Below are positions 14,527-23,492 of a stretch of 26,397 nt of DNA, one piece after another (position 1 is the stretch's first letter; each line of letters begins with the position of its first letter). The notes under the pieces were generated by a model. It saw only the letters and a program-made list of their open reading frames with translations. It ran no database searches and was not told the origin of the DNA. The DNA comes from Coemansia sp. RSA 922 (taxonomy: Eukaryota; Kickxellomycota; Kickxellomycetes; Kickxellales; Kickxellaceae): assembly GCA_027577415.1 (NCBI GenBank), contig JANBQS010000208.1, positions 1 to 26,397 on the forward strand. The letters run 5' to 3'. A program made the position numbers and the translations under genes.

Positions 14527-15822
14527 CTAGACAAAATACTGGACGATGGCTGCGTTGGCAATGCCGGCTTGAGCAATTGTAGTCAGATCGTCATTGAGGA
14601 CCTTGGGCGGCATGATAGATTTAAAGGTGAATGGCCTCTGTCCAGCCTCGGGCCGCTCCGACAACACAAATGCCCTTAGGTCTCCAATTGTGTGCGAGGC
14701 GTTGACACGTGCAACTAGCCGCGTGCCATCAGCCAGGCGGATTTGTACTTGGATAACGGGTTGGCTCTGATCTAGCGATATAGGTCTGCCAGCGCTCACC
14801 TGCGAGCGGCTACTAGGCGCAGGGCCCGTGGCCGAGCTTGTTACGGCAGACGCAATGCCACCTAGACGGTTACCATGGCCCGAAAAGGGCTGTGCTGGTG
14901 GCTGTGCTGGCGGCACATAGTCCTCGTCGCGCCTATTGGTGACCTTCATCTCCACCTGCTGGCCAGGCCGCACGTTGAGGATGTCCAGAGGTGCCCGACC
15001 CTGAAGTATCGCCTCAAGGTTCTGGCGGTTGACTGGATCTTCTGTGTTAAATAGCGGACCATCGCCCAAGCTAAACCCGTTGCGCCAAAAAGTGAGTTCC
15101 CTAACCGCCACCTCGTCATTGTCACCAATGTCGCTTAGTTCGCTCCCAGAGGAGGCAGCTGAGTCGCCCACAGTGTTACCAGCAGCACTACTTCCTGGGT
15201 TCCCTAGCGTCCGGCCACGGCCCGCAAAGGTTCTGGGCTGCAATGGACCACTGTCACCATGGCTATTGCTTGGACCGGGGGCTGTACTGCCTTCGGCGGC
15301 CCGGCGCAAGATGCGGTCAACCAGTGAGCCACCTTCAGGCTCGCCAGCATCCTTTGTAGGCGGCTTTATCGCCATTCCACTACGCTCACCACCTGCGTAC
15401 CATTCTTGCGAATCGCTGTCGCTGTCACCACTGTCGTCCTGGTTTCCAAGCGAAGACAGCGTGGCAATGCGAGCGCCTGAGCCATAACGACGGCGTGGAA
15501 CGGATGCAGACGGGGCCGAGGAAGCCTGAGGCACAGCGGCTGCTGTACTCACAGGGCCAGCTGAGACCACTGGAGCAGCCGTTGGCTGATGGGAGCTGCC
15601 ATGTGCTGCAGAAATTAGATTTGGGTCCAGCGGCAGTGCCAAGTCGCCCTGGTGTTGCTGTGGCAGGCCCTCAGACAGTGGCGGCTCTTCGTAGAAATTG
15701 CTTAGCGCAGCATTGAGGTCCCAATTATTAGCCTCGAGATAGAATCGTGCCTGGTCTTCAGTGCCTGGATTCACAGCAAGCCAATTCTGAATGAGTTCGT
15801 GCTGTGCAGAAGATTCGCTCAT
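14527..15822 (-). CDS. p47/Shp1-type UBA-SEP-UBX cofactor of Cdc48/p97
   Basis: The 431-residue Cdc48 adaptor is similar to mammalian p47 (NSFL1C) and yeast Shp1/Ubx1, which link the ATPase to ubiquitylated clients, membrane fusion, autophagosome formation and PP1 maturation. Domains in order: UBA-like at ~3-46 (IQNWLAVNPGTEDQARFYLEANNWDLNAALSNFYEE region); a conserved EWYAGGERSG segment near ~140; SEP at ~238-304 (LTFWRNGFSLGDGPLFNTEDP); and UBX at ~349-431 (IQVQIRLADGTRLVARVN and onward). Two SHP-box Cdc48-binding motifs of the form FxGxGxxLG are visible: FAGRGRTLG at 199-207 and FSGHGNRLG at 313-321. In the UBX loop the usual FP[RNP] reads MPP (404-406). The ATG at 15822 was chosen because the upstream frame begins with TTG. 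It is divergent from the 1047-residue gene. Confidence 0.94.
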   Translation of the reverse strand: MSESSAQHELIQNWLAVNPGTEDQARFYLEANNWDLNAALSNFYEEPPLSEGLPQQHQGDLALPLDPNLISAAHGSSHQPTAAPVVSAGPVSTAAAVPQASSAPSASVPRRRYGSGARIATLSSLGNQDDSGDSDSDSQEWYAGGERSGMAIKPPTKDAGEPEGGSLVDRILRRAAEGSTAPGPSNSHGDSGPLQPRTFAGRGRTLGNPGSSAAGNTVGDSAASSGSELSDIGDNDEVAVRELTFWRNGFSLGDGPLFNTEDPVNRQNLEAILQGRAPLDILNVRPGQQVEMKVTNRRDEDYVPPAQPPAQPFSGHGNRLGGIASAVTSSATGPAPSSRSQVSAGRPISLDQSQPVIQVQIRLADGTRLVARVNASHTIGDLRAFVLSERPEAGQRPFTFKSIMPPKVLNDDLTTIAQAGIANAAIVQYFV

Positions 15823-16144
15823 TTTCTTATACAAGTCAAGAATATAGCGAGTAAACGACAAATATTTGAATTAATTCAAAAGAGCAGAGCAGAGCAGAGC
15901 GGCTTTGTAGTTTGTAGGTCGTGATGACGAAGTAGAACACGTGCTCAATGTTTTTTTTTTTGGCTGGCCATTGGGAACTTTTGCTAGAAGCCTCTCTTTC
16001 TTTCTTTTCTTTCATTCAACTTTCTTCAATTCTTCCCTCTTCATTTTGCACTTAATCTCACACTTGCTTAAACCCTTTTTTTTTATCTATCTCTCGGGAC
16101 TTTTTTTTTTAGCGACATTGGATCTGTACTTGTAGACGCTCGCC
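15823..16144. promoter_or_regulatory. Divergent promoter, UBX gene / 1047-residue gene
   Basis: This 322-bp spacer contains a four-copy AGAGC tandem (15881-15900), an E-box CACGTG (15938-15943) and an ATTGG (inverted CCAAT) near 15969. A long C/T-rich tract (about 15990-16115) precedes the plus-strand ATG. This is the layout of a fungal bidirectional promoter. I see no gene inside it. Confidence 0.5.
15881..15900. repeat. (AGAGC)4 pentanucleotide repeat
   Basis: Four exact copies of AGAGC lie 59 bp upstream of the UBX-gene ATG, in its likely leader. Confidence 0.9.
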
Positions 16145-19100
16145 ATGGTCAATGGAAAGGGTGGAGCCCCGGGCCCGAAAAAGAAGAGCAGCCGTAAGAG
16201 CAAAGCACACGGCGTGGACATGCACAGAACCCGTGACGGCGAAGATGATGAAGCCAACATAGGCGTTCCCGATATGAAGCACACTATCGGCCAAGCGGGA
16301 GGTGGAGGCACTTCTATTCCTAGCGCTGGGTCGTCGGGAAAGCAAGCGCAAATGGTATTCACTATTGGTACGTTTGACGATGATGATGACAGCTACATCA
16401 GCGACCAGCTCCGCAATACTGCGGCAGCTAGTCATATGCAGCAGACCCAGTTGGTGGAAGCTCGGCGCTCTGTCGAGGCTTCCAAGGCAGCGGAGCCTGA
16501 TAGCGATTCTCGCCCTTTGCTCGATGGTCGAGTGGACAACAGCGAGCTGCCCGCGTCGTGGAAAGGCGCGGGGCTGACTAAGGCATCAGCAGCTCAGCGG
16601 CTCCATCTCAAACGGCAGACGCTATTCACAATGGGATCTCACTCCGAGGCCAGCGATATGGATGGAGGTGACGTCTACAATGGACCAGCTGGGCGTTCAG
16701 CTTACGTGGCATACAACAGCGCTAGCAGCAGCAACTCCTCCGTTGATTCATCTGATATAGCCGACGCCGTTGTCACAGACAACCCGTGCGGCGATGACCA
16801 CGTTGTTCCAGAGAGCATTGTGGAGCAACGAGTGCCAGATGGCAGCACCATTCCTGACGCCGGCGAGTTGGCAGTCAGTGCGCTCAACCAGAGTACCAGC
16901 ATGGCGACTCATGACTGCGAGGGGCGTACTGACTGTGGCGGTAGCGTTCACAACAGCAACGAATCCTCGGCAGCAAACCGCAACGAAGATGGCTGCAGCT
17001 CTAAAGGGCTCCACATGTGCAAGGCCAGTACAAGCCTCTCCCAGCTTGGCAAGGCTTCGGACAGCATCAGCTCTATCGACGCAGTGGCCAGCAACAGCGC
17101 GTCAGACCAAGGTTTGTCCTCTGCGGGGGTTCCTGAAAGAGTTAGCAGTGCTCCTGCCATCCAACCTGCGGCAGACGCTCGAGGTAACGGGAGTTGCGTG
17201 AGCTTTGCACTCTGCGAGAATAGAGAAGCTTCAGAGACGTCACCCGTTGGCAAGGGCAAGGCGGCTCTGCCGCGTGAGGGCTACGCCAAGGCTCGCAAAA
17301 GGGTTGGTGGCAAAAAGGCTCATCTCAAAAAGGCAGTCAGCACGGCGGCACTGCGGGGGCGTTCACGGCTTGGCGGACCACAGCGACGCGAGGCGTTGGC
17401 TCTTAAGGCGGCTACGCAAGTTGGCGGCACAACAGAGTACGATGGGCCGGGTGACTGCTCATACGTCGATTACAGTGGCAATAGCGACGTGGACGAGGAC
17501 CACTACCAGGCGGAGGTTGACGCGCAGCAGCCGCAGCAGGCTGGCGCTCTACAGACCGATATTGTTCCTCCGCAGTCCTCTTCGGCGAAGGTGGCTCGGG
17601 CTGATGCAGCTCGGGTCAGTCCGCACTCATCCACAGCCACGCTTGACGGCACAAGCCAAGATATGGACGATTCTGCGAGCACGGCTAGCATTGACAGCCC
17701 TCGGGCGGGGCAAAGGCAAACGTTCAGCACCAACCAGCGAGCACCAAACACAGAAGTGGTCCGCGTGGCTGAACAAGCTGACATAGCAATGGGCGAAAAC
17801 CTTTGCTCACAAGACAGAAGCCGTAGTCCGCTGGCATTAGGACGCGATAGGACTGCTCAAGCTGGTACCGAGGCCGAAGGCAACCAATCACATGGCCGTG
17901 TTGGTGATCCGGCTCCAAGCAGCTCACCAGTTGTCGGCGACTCTGGTGCAGCGCAGGTATCAAACGACCAGGGCACTCGGACTTTCCAGCGTGTACAGGG
18001 TGAAGCTGTTGGTGTGACGGGGCAAGGGCGGCAGAGCAACAGCTTCAGAAGGCAGGGGGCGGCGGTGGTAAGTGGCGTGGCGTTGAGCACCAAGCGCAAC
18101 ATGGAGTCGCAGCGGCAGCAAAGCATGGTGGAAAAGGAAGAGGAGGACATGGACATTGCAAACGCGCTGGTGACTGGGATTCCCCGGCGGCAAAACCGGC
18201 CGTCAGGCATGGCGCCGTATATCTACCTTAGCCCCAACTCGCCGGCGTACAACCAACAGGTGCGAGCGATGGAGAGGACGTATGCACATGTGCGGACGAT
18301 GGCGCATCCGATGCTGGAGAGTATCTCGCGGTGCGTAGCGCTGAGAGAGCAGCGGCTGGCGTTTGCCGTGCCACGCGGGCAGGCGCGGGCGTGGACGTCG
18401 CGCAGGGCTCCCGCTGAGTCCGGCGAGACAGCTATGCCAGCTGAGTGGGAGGCGCTGATGCCTCCTCCTGCTTCGAGCTTGGTAGCAAATCGTGAGCATC
18501 GCACTCGCTTGCAGCCCTCTGAGCTTCCGCCATGGCTCCTGGTGCCAGACGACCCCAAGTGCGCAGTGTACGGCCCAGATTTGACCTCTATGGTGCCAGG
18601 CAGCGGTGGGCATGGGCAGGCTGATGCGAGCTGTGTACACGTTCGAGAGCTGCGCGAGCACGCAAAGGAGCTCAAATATGTTCGGCAGCACGCAGTGTCT
18701 GCCCCACGGAACCAAGTACTCACGCTGCCACGCCAGTCTGCCGCGGCGTCTATGGCTGAGTTGGAGACATGGCGCGGCCGGCGAGTTCCAGGCCTGCTCG
18801 ACGTCGATATATACGCCGGAGCTGCGGGGCCGCTGGATCCTAGCAATCGGCAGCCCCACAGGCCCGGCGAAGGTCCGAGGAGCCCACCGTTGGCAGAGGC
18901 CACACCCCTTCTGCGCGTCAACCCACTGGCGCCTCCTTACCGCCGCTACGGCACTGTTTATGGCTACACGTCGGCCAAAGGTGCCAGCAAGTGGCCTGGC
19001 CAAGCTGCCTCTGCTGCTTTGCCAACGGTGGCACTTGGAGGCGGAGGTCAGCCGCCTGCCTCTGCTCTGTCTGTGCGTGGATATGATGGCGTGCCTGCTG

Positions 19101-19288
19101 CTGCTCGTGCGAGCACTGTGGGAATCTGGGATACTGATCCACGCCGCTCCAGTTACTTTGACCGCCGGTCTACCGACGAAACCAGGCCCCAGTTGGCCTC
19201 GTCCGTCGCACATGCCGCCAATCCCAGCATTTTGCGTAGAGTAATTTCTGGCCTGACTGGCGCTACTGGCTTTGGGACTTCTCAGTAA
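16145..19288 (+). CDS. Unrecognised 1047-residue Ser/Ala/Gly-rich protein with repeated F-T-[IM]-G motifs
   Basis: I do not recognise this protein. The single frame opens at ATG 16145 in a good context (GCCATGG) after a C/T-rich leader and ends at TAA 19288. The N terminus is basic (KKKSSRKSK at ~12-20). A motif MVFTIG followed by an aspartate run is at ~70-81. A related motif, TLFTMG with acidic/Ser residues after it, is at ~159-172, and a weaker RQTFST is near ~525. Most of residues 180-640 is low complexity and probably disordered, with Lys/Arg-rich patches near 370-420. A denser, less repetitive block starts at ~689 (MAPYIYLSPNSPAYNQQVRAMERTY and onward), contains PPWLLVPDDP, and may be folded. 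There are no membrane segments and no cysteine clusters. The F-x-x-G/acidic motifs are faintly like those in fungal DUF1752/DUF3295 regulators, but that is only a hint. AATAAA signals follow the stop. Confidence 0.8.
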   Translation: MVNGKGGAPGPKKKSSRKSKAHGVDMHRTRDGEDDEANIGVPDMKHTIGQAGGGGTSIPSAGSSGKQAQMVFTIGTFDDDDDSYISDQLRNTAAASHMQQTQLVEARRSVEASKAAEPDSDSRPLLDGRVDNSELPASWKGAGLTKASAAQRLHLKRQTLFTMGSHSEASDMDGGDVYNGPAGRSAYVAYNSASSSNSSVDSSDIADAVVTDNPCGDDHVVPESIVEQRVPDGSTIPDAGELAVSALNQSTSMATHDCEGRTDCGGSVHNSNESSAANRNEDGCSSKGLHMCKASTSLSQLGKASDSISSIDAVASNSASDQGLSSAGVPERVSSAPAIQPAADARGNGSCVSFALCENREASETSPVGKGKAALPREGYAKARKRVGGKKAHLKKAVSTAALRGRSRLGGPQRREALALKAATQVGGTTEYDGPGDCSYVDYSGNSDVDEDHYQAEVDAQQPQQAGALQTDIVPPQSSSAKVARADAARVSPHSSTATLDGTSQDMDDSASTASIDSPRAGQRQTFSTNQRAPNTEVVRVAEQADIAMGENLCSQDRSRSPLALGRDRTAQAGTEAEGNQSHGRVGDPAPSSSPVVGDSGAAQVSNDQGTRTFQRVQGEAVGVTGQGRQSNSFRRQGAAVVSGVALSTKRNMESQRQQSMVEKEEEDMDIANALVTGIPRRQNRPSGMAPYIYLSPNSPAYNQQVRAMERTYAHVRTMAHPMLESISRCVALREQRLAFAVPRGQARAWTSRRAPAESGETAMPAEWEALMPPPASSLVANREHRTRLQPSELPPWLLVPDDPKCAVYGPDLTSMVPGSGGHGQADASCVHVRELREHAKELKYVRQHAVSAPRNQVLTLPRQSAAASMAELETWRGRRVPGLLDVDIYAGAAGPLDPSNRQPHRPGEGPRSPPLAEATPLLRVNPLAPPYRRYGTVYGYTSAKGASKWPGQAASAALPTVALGGGGQPPASALSVRGYDGVPAAARASTVGIWDTDPRRSSYFDRRSTDETRPQLASSVAHAANPSILRRVISGLTGATGFGTSQ

Positions 19289-19303
19289 CCAATTTTTTCT
19301 TTT

Positions 19304-19327
19304 AATAAAAGTGACTTCATCAATAAA
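19304..19327 (+). terminator. Two plus-strand AATAAA poly(A) signals in a 44-bp convergent gap
   Basis: AATAAA occurs at 19304-19309 and 19322-19327, 16 and 34 bp after the stop of the 1047-residue gene. The second lies only 6 bp from the stop of the convergent Zn2Cys6 gene, so cleavage of the plus transcript would fall inside that gene's coding region. Confidence 0.65.
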
Positions 19328-19332
19328 AGGTT

Positions 19333-22300
19333 TTACTGTAAGCCATAGTTGGGCATGCTGTGGTCGGCGTTGAACATGCGGATCACTTGGCTCACATAGT
19401 CTTTCCACGGCGTCTCGCCTGACGACGACTGTGCCATGCTTGCGTCTCCTGCTGCCCACGCAAGAGGACTGAGATCAGCTAGCCCTCCAACGCTAGAAGG
19501 GATTCCGGCAAATGGGAGGTCTCTGGCCATGCCGCTGTCAACAAGCATCCCACTAAAGCCGGAACTGGCGTTGGAGTCAAACCCGCCAATTGTTCCCAGA
19601 GCGGATGCGCTAAAGGCGTTAGTAGCGCTGCCCGGTGCACCAAAGAAAGTGCCTGTAAAGATATCAGGAATCCCGCCGCCACCACCACCACCATTGCTGC
19701 AGCTACTGCCGTATGAATCGGCTGTGTTTCCAGAGTATGCCACGCTGGATGCAGGAGGAGGTCCTACAAATGCTTGGCTCGCTCTCCCAGCCATGCTACC
19801 AAGCGTTGACTCCGCAGTCGTCGTGTTAAGACGTGCTTGCTGGCCGCTTGCGTTGGCCCCACTGCCGTTGGGCAAGGCAAGTGGAAGGTCCAGTGACGCC
19901 TGCCCGTTTGGGCCGCCTAGCCCTAATGGAAAGTCGGCGTTGGCAAAGAACTCCAACGATGGCACAAACTGTCCCAGCATAGTAGCTGGCTCGTCTCTAG
20001 TCAGCGCCTGAACCTGTGTACGACTAGCATGAGAGCTGCTGCCTTGGCGCTCTGGCAGACCATTCTGCACCAGCCTAGCCGACGAGATGGCTTCGCGAGA
20101 AAAGTCGACCGATGTGTACGGCGAAGCAGGGACGACGAGCATACCGTCGGCGTCCACTTTGTTATTAAGGCCAAACATTTGCCTGGTAACGGTCTTTGAT
20201 GGCTGCGGAGAGCGTTCGCTGTGAGGTGGCTGCGTAAACTTGAACGTATCATTCTGGCACGCGCTGGTGGATCCGCCCCATGCGGCCGTGGTGACAGCGG
20301 GTGAGGTGCCCCAGGTGTGTGCTCTCTGGCCCATTTGGGCGCCGAGACGAGTGTCGTATGGCCAAGGAATCTCTGTACTAGGCGGAGCTGTCGGAGTAGA
20401 ATGCTGCGACGCATTGTGTGTACTGTCCGACAGCATAGTATCATCTCCACTTGTAGATCTACCTCGGGCAGAGCCAGAGTAGCCGACTTGCTCTGGAGCG
20501 TCCTGGCAAGACTTCAGGGCTGTATTTGCATGGGCTTTGCTAGGCTTTGCTGTTGGCACGCTGCGCTCGCGGTACATTGCACGGTTCTCGTAAACAGCAT
20601 AGGCAATGCGAGAGGTCTCTCGACAGCGGTCCCTGATAGCTCTAGCACTTTCCTCACTGTCGTTGTTGTTGTCGCCGCCGCCGCCATTATCTTCCGCGGC
20701 TTGGTCAAGCCCGATCCCGTTTGCACGCACCAAGGCGCTGAGCATGTTGTGGCACTTCGACGACACTTGCCAGTGCGCACCTAGACGGCTGATTACATTG
20801 AGCGTGCGCTTGAGAAAGCGCCGAGCGATCCAGCTGTCGGCCGCCACAATGACGTTGTTCAAGTGCATCGTGCCCGCAGTGAACATCATGAACGTGATGA
20901 ATGGCATGATGAATATCCTCGAGTCCTGGACGATGCCTTGCCCAATCAAGGATATCATCTGCGCCGACACAGTGCAGATCGAGTGCGACGGAAGTGGCAA
21001 GGCTGAGCTAGAGCCGTGTGGAGGCGGTTCGCCGAGCCTAGAGATAAACGGCCGATGTAGCAGTATCATGGCTGTGTAGTACACCAGGTGAATTAGCGAG
21101 ATGTACACACATCGAGCCGGCTTTATAGCAAGGATGTCGTCGACCGGGTATAGCAGACAGGGAGGCAACGATATTTTCCACTGCCTGAGCTCGTGGTCCA
21201 GTACTATCAGTCGCTCGACACGCGAGTGCAAGTCGTGCACGCAAAACCTGCCTACATAGTCGCGGTTGGGCTTGCACGCGTACATTTCCGTAAGGATATG
21301 GCTGAATATGTGCAAGAGGTCAAGGTAGTACACCCCGAGCAGCTTGCCTTCTTGTGGCCGCCGCACGCCAAACTCATCGCTGGCTTCCTTATCCAGCTCG
21401 TCAGGCTCGGACTCACCGACAGCGAGCGCCACATAGTCAACCATGCGATCTGCCACAGCAATCGATGCTCTAGCATCTCGGGCAAGCGTTGGTGTGGTGC
21501 GATCTGATAATGTACTTGGATCGGTGACTGCCGCTGGCGTTTGGCAGGGCGGCCGCTGTGCCTCTTGTGCTAGGCCAGTTCGTTCTAAAGTCGGAGAGCC
21601 AGAGCCTGCAGCCTTATGACTAGCACTCATCGACGACTCTACCAGTAGGTCGTCGTTGTCTTCGCCGTAGTCAGCAGGGAAGGGGACGTCGAATGTAAAG
21701 TCGCGGATGGTAGTTGGTCGACCAAGCGTCGCGCTGACCATAATGTCTAGTATATAGCAGCCCCACCACGCCCGCTGCCTGACTTGGACTTCGGTCTGCG
21801 ACAGAACTGAGAGACCCTGGTGATTGGTAACCCCTACATCGCGATGGAGGCCCAGATCATACGCCTTTCTAATCGCCATGCCCGAGTACAGCCAGCTTCG
21901 TGTCGACATTGTGCCTTGCTCGTAGACTGCCATGAGCAGCAGTGTCAGTATGGATGCAGTTGTGTTGAACGTGTACTGCTCGTCTAGATATAGCTTGGCG
22001 CGTTGAAAGTGCACGGCCATCTGGATGCGGGCGCGGGTAAGATCAGCCTCGTTCTGAGACTCTCGGAACTTGTAAGTGGAGGCCGCGGCAAAGACGGCTG
22101 ACAGCAGTGACGGCGACGGGCGATTGTTCTTTGCCAACACGCGCTCAAGAAAGTACGACTTGTACAGGATGGGAAACACGGGATGCACATAGCGAAAGTA
22201 AAGCCCAAGCAGCCTGGCCTCTTCGTCGGCGTCGGGCATGGGCGGCTTCCCGCTAGGCGGCATGTTGCGTGGGACGGGGACAACATAGGAATTGGCTGGT

Positions 22301-23319
22301 GAATCGCTAATGCTCAGGCCTTCACTGGATCCAGTGCCGCTAGATGCAGACATTGCATCTGTATTTCGTACTCTCGGGGTGCTATGATAACTGCTCGGTA
22401 TATGCGGTCCTGGACTGGGTTCTTTGTCGGCAGGGCGTGATGTCACGATTGGTTCAACACCTGGTGCAGGCTTGGCGTCATCATCCTCTTCCTCAGTGCC
22501 TCGCATCGGAATAGTCGAGATAGGCGGCCAGCGAAAGGCGCCGTCAACGCCTCTGGTCAAGCGCGGACTGGTTGCAGAGGAGATCAAGTTTCTGTTGATA
22601 ATGTCCCAGCCACTGCTGTCGCCCAGGTACCTCAATGAGCCGGTCGGATCTAGGGTAAGATGTCCCACACCTCTTTCCAAGCGGGTTAAATGCTCGGTAC
22701 CGTCGTTGTCGGCCGAGTCGTCTGCTGGCGCCTGGTTTGAGTGTCGGCGAGCAGGGGCAGCATTGGGCGCCACCAATGTTGATGTGCGGTCATCCATACT
22801 CAGAGGTTCGGCTGCCGCTATGGTGGGCTGGTGGCTCATGGCGCGATGGCTGCTGCGGCTCGGACGCTGCTCTGGCAAGAGGAAAGAGCTCGATGGAGTT
22901 CGTATAGGGTTCTGAGCAGCGCGAGACTCTAGCTCCGAAAGAGTGACACCGCCAAACAGCGTGCCCGAGGAGTCAGTTACAATGGCCAAATCGTCGCTGT
23001 CGGGAGAACGCAGGGCCTCCAGAACATGGCGGGCAGCAGCAGAGTCACTAATAACCAGGTCTCTGAGAAGCTCCTCGACCTTGTGCAAGCGGTTTTCGAT
23101 GACCTCAATGTAGCCCTTGGGCGGACCTCGCTTCTTGGCAGCGTCGAGGTAGGTGCACGAGGCAGATATGGCCTGGCAGTGCGAACAAACAGGCCGTTTA
23201 GCATCACACTTTGTCTTTTTGCGACGACATCTGTCGCAGGCACGAGAGACGCGTTGGCGCTTGGGATCCAAGTCCAAGTGCGAGGGAGTCGGACTGCCGT
23301 CTCGAGCGTCAGGATCCAT
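19333..23319 (-). CDS. Zn(II)2Cys6 fungal-specific transcription factor (1328 residues)
   Basis: This is a nuclear regulator with an N-terminal zinc binuclear cluster at residues 28-55: Cys28-x2-Cys31-x6-Cys38-x6-Cys45-x2-Cys48-x6-Cys55. A basic run RRKKTK lies between the second and third Cys. Next come a linker and coiled coil (KKRGPPKGYIEVIENRLHKVEELL, ~63-86) that should mediate dimerisation. A Ser/Pro-rich stretch leads to the fungal_trans middle homology domain, about 365-870 (ARLLGLYFRYVHPVFPILYKSYF and onward). The C-terminal ~450 residues are low complexity, with a Gly run, ending in a compact tail (ETPWKDYVSQVIRMF) that may be an activation motif. Target genes cannot be told. The ATG at 23319 has a good context (GCAATGG) after a CT-repeat leader; an in-frame ATG at 23454 would add 45 unlikely residues. 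It is divergent from VPS36. Confidence 0.93.
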   Translation of the reverse strand: MDPDARDGSPTPSHLDLDPKRQRVSRACDRCRRKKTKCDAKRPVCSHCQAISASCTYLDAAKKRGPPKGYIEVIENRLHKVEELLRDLVISDSAAARHVLEALRSPDSDDLAIVTDSSGTLFGGVTLSELESRAAQNPIRTPSSSFLLPEQRPSRSSHRAMSHQPTIAAAEPLSMDDRTSTLVAPNAAPARRHSNQAPADDSADNDGTEHLTRLERGVGHLTLDPTGSLRYLGDSSGWDIINRNLISSATSPRLTRGVDGAFRWPPISTIPMRGTEEEDDDAKPAPGVEPIVTSRPADKEPSPGPHIPSSYHSTPRVRNTDAMSASSGTGSSEGLSISDSPANSYVVPVPRNMPPSGKPPMPDADEEARLLGLYFRYVHPVFPILYKSYFLERVLAKNNRPSPSLLSAVFAAASTYKFRESQNEADLTRARIQMAVHFQRAKLYLDEQYTFNTTASILTLLLMAVYEQGTMSTRSWLYSGMAIRKAYDLGLHRDVGVTNHQGLSVLSQTEVQVRQRAWWGCYILDIMVSATLGRPTTIRDFTFDVPFPADYGEDNDDLLVESSMSASHKAAGSGSPTLERTGLAQEAQRPPCQTPAAVTDPSTLSDRTTPTLARDARASIAVADRMVDYVALAVGESEPDELDKEASDEFGVRRPQEGKLLGVYYLDLLHIFSHILTEMYACKPNRDYVGRFCVHDLHSRVERLIVLDHELRQWKISLPPCLLYPVDDILAIKPARCVYISLIHLVYYTAMILLHRPFISRLGEPPPHGSSSALPLPSHSICTVSAQMISLIGQGIVQDSRIFIMPFITFMMFTAGTMHLNNVIVAADSWIARRFLKRTLNVISRLGAHWQVSSKCHNMLSALVRANGIGLDQAAEDNGGGGDNNNDSEESARAIRDRCRETSRIAYAVYENRAMYRERSVPTAKPSKAHANTALKSCQDAPEQVGYSGSARGRSTSGDDTMLSDSTHNASQHSTPTAPPSTEIPWPYDTRLGAQMGQRAHTWGTSPAVTTAAWGGSTSACQNDTFKFTQPPHSERSPQPSKTVTRQMFGLNNKVDADGMLVVPASPYTSVDFSREAISSARLVQNGLPERQGSSSHASRTQVQALTRDEPATMLGQFVPSLEFFANADFPLGLGGPNGQASLDLPLALPNGSGANASGQQARLNTTTAESTLGSMAGRASQAFVGPPPASSVAYSGNTADSYGSSCSNGGGGGGGIPDIFTGTFFGAPGSATNAFSASALGTIGGFDSNASSGFSGMLVDSGMARDLPFAGIPSSVGGLADLSPLAWAAGDASMAQSSSGETPWKDYVSQVIRMFNADHSMPNYGLQ

Positions 23320-23492
23320 TGCGTGCGAAAGTAGATAATGAGAAAAGATAGTAGAGAGTTGAGAGAGAGAGAGAGGAGAGATGAAGTGGCAGCAGCAGGG
23401 CTGGTGACATGCAGAAAGCATGAGGTCAGCTGCAGTAAGGGTTTGCTTTTGCATGTCTTTGAATTACTTTGTTTAATTTTTAATTTTTCTCA
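23320..23492. promoter_or_regulatory. Divergent promoter, Zn2Cys6 gene / VPS36, with (GA)7 repeat
   Basis: This 173-bp spacer contains a (GA)7 run at 23361-23374, which reads as a CT-rich leader for the Zn2Cys6 gene. AT-rich sequence (about 23459-23490) lies immediately before the VPS36 ATG. Confidence 0.5.

Noticed and set aside
18203..19459. 418-codon open frame antisense to the end of the 1047-residue gene
   Set aside because: Its product is Arg/His/Cys-rich with no family likeness and it overlaps two real genes; long antisense frames are expected opposite GC-rich third positions.
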